Shown: in pieces, positions 1 through 5,506 of the stretch
Layout of the letters: each line of letters starts with the position of its first letter
Position numbering within the stretch: the stretch's first letter is position 1
Source: JBBSHJ01 sp038253135
GTDB taxonomy: Bacteria > Actinomycetota > Actinomycetes > Mycobacteriales > QHCD01
Reading direction: 5' to 3'
Length of the DNA stretch: 6,121 nucleotides
Assembly (NCBI GenBank): GCA_038253135.1
Contig: JBBSHJ010000147.1
Span: 1-6,121, forward strand
Notes under the pieces: generated by a model
What the model was told of the DNA's origin: nothing
The model's input: only the letters and a program-made list of their open reading frames with translations
Database searches by the model: none
Position numbers and translations under genes: made by a program

Positions 1-285
1 GGCCGCTATGCGGTCGGCAACAACGGTGAATACTTCGCCGTCAGCCGCCGCTGCCGGCACCTGCGCGCAGACCTGGCCGGAGGCAGCATCGACGCCGACG
101 GCTGCCTGGTCTGCCCCTGGCATCAAGCCAAATACGACGTGGAGAGCGGCCGGATGACGCGCGGGCCTCAGGGCGTGTTCGCCAAGATCCCCGGCCTCGG
201 TGCGTCGTTCGTAGCCCTAACCAAGACCTGGCCACTACGCCGCGGGACCGTCACCCTCGCCGGCGACGAACTCCAAGTCGACTGA
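1..285 (+). CDS. Rieske [2Fe-2S] domain protein, C-terminal part (5' end outside window)
   Basis: The frame is open from base 1 to the TGA at 283-285 and gives 94 residues with no start, so the N-terminus lies before the window. It carries the complete Rieske cluster-binding pattern. The first box is C18-x-H20 (CRHL) and the second is C38-x2-H41 (CPWH), 17 residues later, followed by the usual YD and a turn. The two Cys and two His ligate a [2Fe-2S] cluster used for electron transfer. C35 is an extra cysteine beside box 2. After the cluster domain there are only about 50 residues and no mononuclear-iron catalytic domain, so this is not the N-terminus of a ring-hydroxylating oxygenase alpha subunit. 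It is either a small ferredoxin-like Rieske protein or the tail of a larger oxidoreductase, and the missing upstream part would decide. The Rieske assignment is secure but the partner and pathway are unknown. Confidence 0.88.
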   Translation, partial: GRYAVGNNGEYFAVSRRCRHLRADLAGGSIDADGCLVCPWHQAKYDVESGRMTRGPQGVFAKIPGLGASFVALTKTWPLRRGTVTLAGDELQVD

Positions 286-286
286 C

Positions 287-305
287 TGACACTGGAACCA
301 GTTCA
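287..305 (+). terminator. Weak stem-loop just after the Rieske stop codon
   Basis: TGA-c-ACTG pairs with CAGT-TCA around a GAAC tetraloop, giving 7 base pairs with one bulged C. It starts 2 bases after the stop codon and is followed by a pyrimidine-rich stretch (306-320), not a clean T run. A second imperfect hairpin with a bulged G lies at 329-348. Either could end transcription of the Rieske gene, but actinobacterial terminators are poorly predicted by eye and both stems are short. Confidence 0.2.
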
Positions 306-524
306 CAACCTCGTTTCTTCACGCAAATCCGGGTGAAGACCTCACCGGCCGATGGCACGCCCGAAACGCCCCGGCGCTTTGGTCGTCCCGTAGCCGGATC
401 GGCTTGCGGGACGCCGGCCGCGTGCCGTGCTCACCGCCGGGTCGTCGCCTCGAAGGACGCGGAGCGGCCTGGGTCCACGCAGCCAGCGTGCGCCTGACCG
501 CCGGGCGAACCGGTGCCGGGTCGA

Positions 525-641
525 TCACGGTTCCTGCTGGGCTCTCAGCGTGTCGAGCGCGGCGGTCGTGATGGTTTGCACGCCGGTCTCGAGCGTGGGG
601 TGGATGGCCGGAGCGAACCTTGCGTTGTGGTTCGTCTCACC
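525..641 (-). pseudogene. C-terminal remnant of an M20-family amidohydrolase/peptidase
   Basis: On the minus strand a 38-codon open stretch ends at the stop complementary to 525-527 and is closed upstream by an in-frame TGA at 642-644. It contains ETNHNARFAPAIHPTLETGV, followed by a helix-like TITTAALDTL tail. This resembles the end of M20/AbgB-type amidohydrolases, where an N-H-x-x-R/x-F segment carries the last metal- or substrate-site histidine, followed by a 'P.L.TGV..L...AL..L' helix. The family is normally about 390 to 430 residues, so roughly nine-tenths is absent. There is no start codon or ribosome site, and I find no continuation in the other minus frames up to about 1100. I read it as a decayed or deleted gene. 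The recognition is by eye and rests on one conserved segment, so a chance match is possible. Confidence 0.5.
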
Positions 642-673
642 TCAGCGCGCCTGTTACATCCGAGCCCACGCCG

Positions 674-1090
674 GTGGTCTTCAGTTCCGCGCTGCTGCCG
701 CTCACAATCTGCAGCATCCTCGTCGCCGCCGTCATCGGCATGGTGGTGAGATTCCGTCCGGCCTGGCGACAGCTGGTCGCGCTGTCGGTGCTGTCCGCCA
801 TCGTCGGCTTGGGGGCCTACCACATCGGGCAATGCCTGCACCCCGGTGCCGGCGCGAACCTGCTCCGCAGCGCCGCATACTTCGACGGCAACGATGCCGC
901 GCGGCACCTGGGGGTCCTGAACTCGGCACGGCGGCGCTGCCGCTACCGTATCGCCTGGACGCTGCTCGGCTCCACCGCCATCATCGTCGGGCACCACAAC
1001 CCCGTCCGCTTCGCGGCCCATCGAGGCACCGACGACGCGGAGTCAGCACCACAGGCGCACCACCGGCCGCAGGAGGCGGAGATCGGGTAG
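674..1090 (+). CDS. Small predicted membrane protein, unknown family
   Basis: Reading from GTG 674 gives 138 residues ending at TAG 1088-1090, with strong G/C preference at codon third positions, which supports real coding. Hydrophobic segments lie at about residues 5-25 (LLPLTICSILVAAVIGMVV) and 31-53 (WRQLVALSVLSAIVGLGAY). A weaker one lies at 93-107 (IAWTLLGSTAIIVGHH). The C-terminal ~30 residues are hydrophilic and rich in His, Gln and Glu. The start is uncertain. The frame extends back to TTG 620, which has a GGAG at 610-613, but codons 620-673 lack the bias and overlap the amidohydrolase remnant. GTG 674 or 677 has no clear ribosome site, so the gene may itself be 5'-truncated at the same breakpoint that cut the remnant. 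I do not recognise the family. It converges with the gene ending at 1188. Confidence 0.45.
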   Translation: MVFSSALLPLTICSILVAAVIGMVVRFRPAWRQLVALSVLSAIVGLGAYHIGQCLHPGAGANLLRSAAYFDGNDAARHLGVLNSARRRCRYRIAWTLLGSTAIIVGHHNPVRFAAHRGTDDAESAPQAHHRPQEAEIG

Positions 1091-1187
1091 CGATGTTGGC
1101 GTCGACGCCTGCGCGGGGTGGTGGACGGTTCCGCGTCGCGGTCGACCGGCGCTGATGCGGACGACGTAACTGTGCCGGCCGGTCGGG

Positions 1188-1688
1188 TCAGGTGAAGCTG
1201 AACCTCGTCGCGTCGACCGGGAACCGCGTCCACGCGAGCACGTGCCGCGGCTTGACCATGAAGAGGCCGTCGGCCGATTCGGGTTGGTAGTCGTCGTACC
1301 GCGCCTCGTAGCTGGCCCGGACGCGGTCGAACGCCTCCGGTGTCAGGTCGTTGTCCGTCGTGAAGCTGCCGTCGACGATGACGACCTCGCTCGCGCTCTC
1401 CAGGTGGACCTGCGTGCGCGGATTGACCAGCAGGTCGCGGCCCCACCGGGTCGCCGAGACGCCGCCGTCGGCGTAGAGCGTCTCATCCACCCAGGCGCCC
1501 CAGATCGGCCGCGCGTGCGGCGCCCCGGACGCGTCGGCGGTGCTGAACCAGAAATGCTTGGCCAGCTCGAGTCGCTCCCGCACCGCCGGCCAGGGGAGCG
1601 GCGCGCCCGGGTCTCCATAGCCCTCGGGCAGTCGGGCCGCCGTCGCGGTCGGCTCCGGGGGCGTGGATCGGCTTTCGGTCGATGTCAT
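1188..1688 (-). CDS. Pyridoxamine 5'-phosphate oxidase-like (split beta-barrel) flavin/F420-binding protein
   Basis: 166 residues from ATG (1686-1688) to TGA (1188-1190). After a Pro/Thr-rich N-terminal tail of about 20 residues comes the PNPOx-like core. It has WPAVRERLELAKHFWFST (residues 33-50), a G-x-PHARPIWGAWVDETLY segment (55-72), RDLLVNPRTQVHLES (84-98), a VVIVDGSF strand (102-109) and a C-terminal KPRHVLAWTRFP (146-157). This is the usual order in actinobacterial PNPOx-family proteins, many of which bind FMN or coenzyme F420. The family also includes haem-utilisation-like members, so the substrate cannot be read from sequence. It is too divergent and too short to be called PdxH. Divergent from moeZ with 98 bases between starts. 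No clear Shine-Dalgarno sequence precedes the ATG. A TAGCTT hexamer 6 bases ahead of it could be the -10 of a leaderless promoter, but I see no matching -35. Confidence 0.82.
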   Translation of the reverse strand: MTSTESRSTPPEPTATAARLPEGYGDPGAPLPWPAVRERLELAKHFWFSTADASGAPHARPIWGAWVDETLYADGGVSATRWGRDLLVNPRTQVHLESASEVVIVDGSFTTDNDLTPEAFDRVRASYEARYDDYQPESADGLFMVKPRHVLAWTRFPVDATRFSFT

Positions 1689-1773
1689 GGCCGCAAGCTA
1701 TCGGCCGGCACCGACATCCCGGGGGTGCGGAACAATAGGTGCCGACCGCTCGGTTGTGTCAGAAGTCCCGTCT

Positions 1774-1779
1774 AAGGAG
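1774..1779 (+). promoter_or_regulatory. Ribosome binding site fixing the moeZ start
   Basis: AAGGAG lies 7 bases before GTG 1787. The frame also extends upstream to GTG 1739, but that start has no comparable site and its extra 16 residues do not resemble the family. Known MoeZ proteins begin close to the SLPPLVEPA segment, which here directly follows GTG 1787. Confidence 0.85.
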
Positions 1780-1786
1780 TTCCCTC

Positions 1787-2947
1787 GTGTCGTTGCCGCC
1801 GCTCGTCGAGCCCGCCGCCGATCTCTCCGTCGAGGAGGTACGCCGTTACAGCCGACATCTGATCGTGCCCGATGTCGCGATGGACGGGCAGAAGCGGCTC
1901 AAGAACGCCAAGGTGCTCGTCGTCGGCGCCGGCGGGCTCGGCTCGCCCGCGTTGCTCTACCTGGCCGCCGCCGGGGTCGGCACGCTCGGCATCCTCGATT
2001 TCGACGTCGTCGACGAGTCCAACCTGCAGCGCCAGGTGATCCACGGGCAGAGCGACATCGGCCGCAGCAAGGCCGAGTCGGCCCGCGACTCGATCAAGGA
2101 GATCAACCCTCTCGTCGAGGTCGTGCTGCACCAGGAGCGGCTCGATTCGTCCAACGCGCTCGACATCTTCGCGCCGTACGACCTGATCCTCGACGGCACC
2201 GACAACTTCGCCACGCGCTACCTCGTCAACGACGCGTGCGTGCTGCTGGGCAAGCCCTACGTGTGGGGCTCGATCTTCCGCTTCGACGGGCAGGTCAGTG
2301 TCTTCTGGGAGGAGCACGGGCCGCAGTACCGCGACCTCTACCCGGTTCCGCCGCCGCCCGGCATGGTGCCCTCCTGCGCCGAGGGCGGCGTGCTCGGCGT
2401 GCTGTGCGCCAGCATCGGCTCGGTGATGGTCAACGAGGCGATCAAGCTGATCATGGGGATCGGCGACACGCTGCTCGGCCGCCTGCTGGTCTTCGATGCT
2501 CTCGAGATGACCTGGCGCGAGGTGCCGATCCGCAAGGATCCGGCCACGACGAAGGTGAGCGCGCTGATCGACTACGACGCGTTCTGTGGTGTCGTTTCCG
2601 GCGAGGCGGTTGAGGCGGCGAAGGACGCCACCATCTCCGCGGCCGAGCTCAAGGACATGTTCGATGCCGGCAAGGACTTCGTCCTGGTGGACGTCCGCGA
2701 ACCGGCCGAGTACGAGATCGTCAAGATCCCGGGCTCGGTGCTGATCCCCAAAGGCGACATTCTCAGCGGGCAGGCCCTCGCCCAGCTGCCCCAGGACCGC
2801 CCGATCGTGCTGCACTGCAAGTCCGGTGTCCGATCCGCGGAGGCTCTCGCCGCGGTCAAGCAGGCTGGGTTCAAGGATGCGGTGCACGTGCAGGGCGGGG
2901 TGCTGGCGTGGATCAACCAGGTCGATCCGAGCCTGCCGACGTACTGA
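1787..2947 (+). CDS. moeZ: MoeZ: adenylyltransferase/sulfurtransferase (ThiF/MoeB domain fused to rhodanese)
   Basis: 386 residues, normal for MoeZ (about 390). In the cytosol it adenylates the C-terminal glycine of small sulfur-carrier proteins (CysO and MoaD-type in mycobacteria), then passes sulfur to them as a thiocarboxylate for cysteine or molybdopterin synthesis. The N-terminal ThiF/MoeB domain (about 20-260) begins with SRHLIVPDVAMDGQKRL. It has the nucleotide-binding GAGGLG at 47-52, DESNLQRQ with the arginine finger R82, and LDGTDNF with the catalytic D139. The conserved PPPPGMVPSCAEGG segment contains C197. The C-terminal rhodanese domain (about 282-386) has the active-site loop HCKSGVRSAEA with persulfide-forming C344. 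MoeB's two zinc CxxC pairs are absent (YRDLYP at 181-186 and AFCG at 265-268), as I recall also for mycobacterial MoeZ. Transcribed alone or with the membrane gene 81 bases downstream. Confidence 0.96.
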   Translation: MSLPPLVEPAADLSVEEVRRYSRHLIVPDVAMDGQKRLKNAKVLVVGAGGLGSPALLYLAAAGVGTLGILDFDVVDESNLQRQVIHGQSDIGRSKAESARDSIKEINPLVEVVLHQERLDSSNALDIFAPYDLILDGTDNFATRYLVNDACVLLGKPYVWGSIFRFDGQVSVFWEEHGPQYRDLYPVPPPPGMVPSCAEGGVLGVLCASIGSVMVNEAIKLIMGIGDTLLGRLLVFDALEMTWREVPIRKDPATTKVSALIDYDAFCGVVSGEAVEAAKDATISAAELKDMFDAGKDFVLVDVREPAEYEIVKIPGSVLIPKGDILSGQALAQLPQDRPIVLHCKSGVRSAEALAAVKQAGFKDAVHVQGGVLAWINQVDPSLPTY

Positions 2948-3014
2948 CCGCGCGCTAGCGCCGCCTTGTCCGCCGGAGCTCTGCGATGCTCTAGCCGGCG
3001 TCCCACGTCACGCC

Positions 3015-3020
3015 GGAGGA
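3015..3020 (+). promoter_or_regulatory. Ribosome binding site for the membrane protein at 3029
   Basis: GGAGGA lies 8 bases before ATG 3029. It rules out the longer frame starting at 2966, whose first 21 codons encode an Arg/Ser-rich stretch with no ribosome site. Confidence 0.85.
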
Positions 3021-3028
3021 GCGCGCCG

Positions 3029-3757
3029 ATGCAGCCGAACGGTCAGAACGGTGGCAGCCAGTGGGGCGCACCGCAGAGGCCGGGCACGAGCCCGCCCGGC
3101 GGGTATGCCTCACCCGGCGGCTGGCGGGTGCCCACGTCACAGCTCGGGGCGCGGTACGGGCCCGGGCCGCGCCGGCCCATCATCAACCCGCGCGAGCTCA
3201 AGCCGGGCCGCGGGTGGTACGTCGCCGCGGCGCTTCTCGCCTGTGCCGCCGTCATCGGCGGCTTCGTCGGCTTCGGCGTCAACCTCGCCGGCAAGTACGG
3301 CGGCGACAAGATCGAGAGCGGCGTCGCCCACCTCAAGAAGGGCGCGGATCGCGGCATCTACTTCGAGAAGACTGACGACGGCTCCTCGTGCAGCCTGACC
3401 GGTCCGGACGGCATCGTCCCGCTCGACCCCAACGCGAAGGACGACGAGACCGGTAAGAAGAACGGGACCACCTATTACCTCAGGTATACCTTCACCGCTC
3501 CGGCGACGGGGAGCTACTCGCTGCGGTGCCCTGGCGCGTCCGGTGTCACCGTCCTGCTCGGGCCGCCCAGCGCCGGCAAGGTCTTCGGTAGCTCCGGCGG
3601 CGCGTTCGCGCTGCTCGGCGGGATCGGCGGCGGCGGCCTGGCGTTCGCCGGTCTGATCGCCGCGCTGGTCGGTGCCGCTCGTCAGAAGGACCGGCGGCGC
3701 CGGCAGGAGGAGAAAATGCGCTCCAGCCCGTCGGCGTACAACTGGACCGGCTACTGA
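3029..3757 (+). CDS. Two-pass membrane protein with Pro/Gly-rich cytoplasmic head, unknown function
   Basis: 242 residues from ATG 3029, chosen for the GGAGGA site. Residues 1-60 are a low-complexity Gly/Pro/Gln/Ser head typical of actinobacterial membrane proteins. A first membrane helix lies at about 63-87 (WYVAAALLACAAVIGGFVGF). It is followed by a polar loop of about 100 residues (88-188), then a Gly/Ala-rich second helix at about 191-216 and a very basic tail (RQKDRRRRQEEK, 218-229) ending in NWTGY. The positive tail and head suggest both ends are cytoplasmic and the loop is outside. The loop holds two cysteines, C121 and C167, which could form a disulfide. Its segment TYYLRYTFTAPATGSYSLRC reads like a beta-sandwich strand pair. 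I recognise no named family. It may be co-transcribed with moeZ, but nothing links the functions. It ends 6 bases from the convergent PAP2 gene. Confidence 0.88.
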   Translation: MQPNGQNGGSQWGAPQRPGTSPPGGYASPGGWRVPTSQLGARYGPGPRRPIINPRELKPGRGWYVAAALLACAAVIGGFVGFGVNLAGKYGGDKIESGVAHLKKGADRGIYFEKTDDGSSCSLTGPDGIVPLDPNAKDDETGKKNGTTYYLRYTFTAPATGSYSLRCPGASGVTVLLGPPSAGKVFGSSGGAFALLGGIGGGGLAFAGLIAALVGAARQKDRRRRQEEKMRSSPSAYNWTGY

Positions 3758-3763
3758 GCCGGA

Positions 3764-4642
3764 TCAGCGACGCGCGTAGCTGCTGCGGGCGGTGGCCTCA
3801 CGGTGATCGACGGCATCGCGACCGGTCGGGGCAAGGAGGGGCGTGGACGGCTCCCGCGTGTGCGGCGGCGTCGCGGTGGCGCCGCTGGGGCGCACCCAGC
3901 CGATCGCGCGTCGCACGATGTCGTCCGGAGTCCGCCGGTCCATCCAGATCGTGGCCTGCACGATCCCGAGCCCGATGGTCCAGCCGGCGATGATGTCGGT
4001 GACCCAGTGGGTGTCGAGGTAGATCGAGCACAGCCCCACGATGACCGTCGCGGCGAGGGTAAGCAGGCCGCCCGGCCAGCGCTTCTTCAGCGGGCCGTAG
4101 CGCACCAGGAGATAGGCCACGATGCCCCAGGTCACGACGACGTTGGACGCGTGCCCGGAGGGAAAGATGATGCCACCGTGGTGGAACGGCGCCGTGCTGT
4201 TGTCGCTGGGCTTGAGCCGCGCCGTCCACAGCTTCATGACCCCGACGGTCACGTTGAGCGTGAGCAACGACAGGCCGAGAACGAAGATGGGTCGCCACGA
4301 CCGTCGGCGCCAGGCAAGGAAGGTGGCGATCACGAAGGCGGGGATCGCGGTGGGGCCCCGCTGGCCGAGCATGACCAGGTAGAACAACGGCGTGTAGACG
4401 CTCGGGTAGCGCTGGTCCAGGCGCAAATAGTGCACGTAGTAGTCGAAATCGACCAACGGACCGGAGTAGATGATCTGCTCGGTCACGAAGATGGTGGCGG
4501 CGACAACCAGCAGGAACGAGATGACCGCGCGACGCCGCCACAACCAGCCGCCCCCGTCGCCCATGATCCGCTTCGTCGGAGATCCTGCTTCGGCTCGACG
4601 CACGGATGTCGACTCGGCGTGATGTCCGGGCAGGGCGGCCAT
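3764..4642 (-). CDS. PAP2-superfamily membrane phosphatase with altered catalytic motifs
   Basis: 292 residues from ATG (4640-4642). A GAGGGGAG lies 11 bases upstream of that ATG, and an alternative ATG at 4562-4564 would remove 26 residues. The cytoplasmic N-terminal tail precedes about six membrane helices: 38-55, 82-93, 99-110, 118-135, 167-181 and 191-208/217-233. PAP2 enzymes hydrolyse lipid phosphates or pyrophosphates at the outer membrane face with three motifs. Motif 1, K-x6-RP, appears as K137...K144-P145, with Lys for Arg. Motif 2, PSGH, is intact at 161-164. Motif 3, SR-x5-H-x3-D, appears as C205-S206...H212...D216, keeping the nucleophilic His and Asp but with Ser in place of the phosphate-binding Arg. 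It may therefore be an active variant with a different substrate, or a weak enzyme. The C-terminal 50 residues are polar. The substrate is unknown. Its promoter should lie in the 337-base gap to its right. Confidence 0.9.
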   Translation of the reverse strand: MAALPGHHAESTSVRRAEAGSPTKRIMGDGGGWLWRRRAVISFLLVVAATIFVTEQIIYSGPLVDFDYYVHYLRLDQRYPSVYTPLFYLVMLGQRGPTAIPAFVIATFLAWRRRSWRPIFVLGLSLLTLNVTVGVMKLWTARLKPSDNSTAPFHHGGIIFPSGHASNVVVTWGIVAYLLVRYGPLKKRWPGGLLTLAATVIVGLCSIYLDTHWVTDIIAGWTIGLGIVQATIWMDRRTPDDIVRRAIGWVRPSGATATPPHTREPSTPLLAPTGRDAVDHREATARSSYARR

Positions 4643-4979
4643 CGGGCGGCAGACTCCCCTCGCGTTGTCGGACCGGTGCTGCGGCTGGTCGGAGATCGCG
4701 GCCCGCAGTGGTGATCAGGAGGTCGCGGCCCGCGTGAGCTGTCACACCCACGACGGATCGGCCGCCGTGCCGGTTCCGTGCGCGCCGCTCCTGACCGAAG
4801 CCGACTCGTCCGTGCAGCGACCCCCAGCACCGGAGCATTCCGCCGAGAGGCCGAGGGGCCGCCGGCTCATGCCGCACCAAACCGTGTTCCGCGTCGATCC
4901 TAACGGACCAGCGGCGCCGGTGACCGATCGGATTCGGGATCGGTCACTCTGGGTGGTGGGCGGCTGGCATGCTGCGGGG
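4643..4979. other. 337-base gene-free divergent region between PAP2 and ATL genes
   Basis: It must hold the promoters of the leftward PAP2 gene and the rightward ATL gene. Frames through it have mixed third positions (for example the codons after ATG 4869 include CAA, GAT, CCT, GGA and CAT), unlike the genes. I see an 11-bp direct repeat TCGCGGCCCGC at 4696-4706 and 4723-4733, and a perfect inverted repeat at 4920-4947. No convincing -35/-10 pair can be picked out. Confidence 0.6.
4920..4947. promoter_or_regulatory. Perfect 10-bp inverted repeat upstream of ATL gene
   Basis: GTGACCGATC (4920-4929) and GATCGGTCAC (4938-4947) are exact reverse complements separated by 8 bases. The right arm ends 32 bases before the likely ATL start. 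It could be a two-fold operator for a dimeric regulator, or a leader hairpin in the ATL mRNA. There is no T run, so it is not a classical terminator. The symmetry is seen directly and the role is inferred. Confidence 0.5.
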
Positions 4980-5312
4980 GTGGTGCCGCCCGGGCAAGGA
5001 CAAGATTTCACCGAGCGGGTCTTGACCCTCGTCGAGTCGATTCCCGCCGGGTCGGTCCTGTCCTACGGTGACGTCGCGGAGCTGCTCGGCTCGCGGGCAC
5101 CGCGGATGGTGGGGCAGGTCATGGCCCGACACGGGGCCGGCGTGCCCTGGCACCGCGTCCTGCGGGCGGACGGTACGCCGGCACCGGCGTTGGCGGCCCG
5201 CCAGCTGTCCCTGCTGCGCGCCGAGGGGGTCCCGATCCGGGGCGGGCGCGTGGATATGGCTCGGGCCCGGCTCGCGATCCCGCGCCCGGCGTACCGCACC
5301 TCTAACCGATAG
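4980..5312 (+). CDS. Alkyltransferase-like protein (ATL), MGMT-family without catalytic Cys
   Basis: 110 residues from GTG 4980 (or GTG 4983, one codon later). ATL proteins are about 100 residues, and the upstream in-frame codons back to ATG 4869 look non-coding, so the short start is preferred although the ribosome site is weak (GCGGGGG). The fold is the DNA-binding domain of O6-methylguanine-DNA methyltransferase. It has FTERVLTLVESIPAGSVLSYGDVAELLG (10-37) with Y29, a helix-turn-helix with the arginine finger R42 (APRMVGQVMARHG), and the active-site loop PWHRVLRADG (56-65). Trp57 replaces the cysteine of MGMT's PCHRV. ATLs bind O6-alkylguanine, flip it out and flag it for nucleotide excision repair instead of removing the alkyl group. 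The end (RVDMARARLA, then AIPRPAYRTSNR) may be an altered tail at a rearrangement point. The AdnA-like gene begins 244 bases downstream. Confidence 0.9.
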   Translation: MVPPGQGQDFTERVLTLVESIPAGSVLSYGDVAELLGSRAPRMVGQVMARHGAGVPWHRVLRADGTPAPALAARQLSLLRAEGVPIRGGRVDMARARLAIPRPAYRTSNR

Positions 5313-5465
5313 GGCGACAATCCGCGCAGGGCCCACCCGGTCGCCGCGGTCGCGCAGCGCGAGGTGCAGCTCCTGCGCACTGCGAAATCCGGTGGTGTCG
5401 GCGAGCACCTCGGCGACCGCTTCCTTCTGCCTGGTACGCCGTTCGCCGACCGTGTGTCCGGACAC
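5313..5465 (-). pseudogene. N-terminal remnant of a Fur-family metal/peroxide regulator
   Basis: On the minus strand GTG (5463-5465), with GGGAG 7 bases upstream (5474-5478), opens VSGHTVGERRTRQKEAVAEV and continues LADTTGFRSAQELHLALRDRGDRVG. This is the start of the Fur/Zur winged-helix domain: the R-x-T-x-Q/R-R/K helix, then the FRSAQELH..LR..G..VG helices. Fur proteins then continue with the recognition helix (LATVYR), a dimerisation domain and metal-binding His and Cys residues, about 130 to 145 residues in all. Here homology stops after about residue 45. The frame then reads on without a stop through the antisense of the ATL gene to 4944, with no Fur-like sequence. So the C-terminal two-thirds has been deleted, with the break about 1 to 20 bases from the ATL stop. 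If translated, it would make a chimera lacking metal sites. The upstream GTG 5469-5471 is a poorer start. Confidence 0.68.
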
Positions 5466-5506
5466 TGGCACGCTCCCGTCCGCCCATCCCGGGCGAGGTC
5501 AGGAGA

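Larger units (their letters stand above)
286..673. other. Gene-poor, eroded intergenic region
   Basis: About 390 bases between the Rieske stop and the next credible gene. Apart from the amidohydrolase remnant (525-641) and two weak hairpins (287-305 and 329-348), I see no coding frame with the third-position G/C bias of the neighbouring genes. The long frames crossing it on both strands have ordinary, unbiased codons and no recognisable domain. Confidence 0.5.

Noticed and set aside
1139..1148. CGGTCGACCG palindrome between the convergent genes
   Set aside because: Short, loop-less and of common composition; not enough to call an operator or terminator.
427..1155. 242-codon plus-strand frame
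   Set aside because: Its hydrophobic-looking middle (around 540-640) is the antisense of the amidohydrolase remnant, and its later part is an Arg-rich shadow of the 674-1090 gene in another frame.
1772..2887. 371-codon minus-strand frame opposite moeZ
   Set aside because: Asp/Val/His/Arg-rich antisense shadow produced by high GC; moeZ on the plus strand is unambiguous.
2952..2961. GCGCTAGCGC palindrome after the moeZ stop as a terminator
   Set aside because: No loop and no T run; a 10-base self-complementary site in GC-rich DNA is easily chance.
3803..4714. 303-codon plus-strand frame opposite the PAP2 gene
   Set aside because: Antisense shadow with repetitive charged residues and no ribosome site.
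3798..4880. 360-codon minus-strand frame overlapping the PAP2 gene
   Set aside because: Arg/His/Pro-rich composition with no domain; the PAP2 frame with PSGH and H-x3-D motifs is the real one.
4665..4979. N-terminal extension of the ATL gene
   Set aside because: ATL proteins are about 100 residues. The extension has unbiased codons, no homology, and contains the 4920-4947 inverted repeat.
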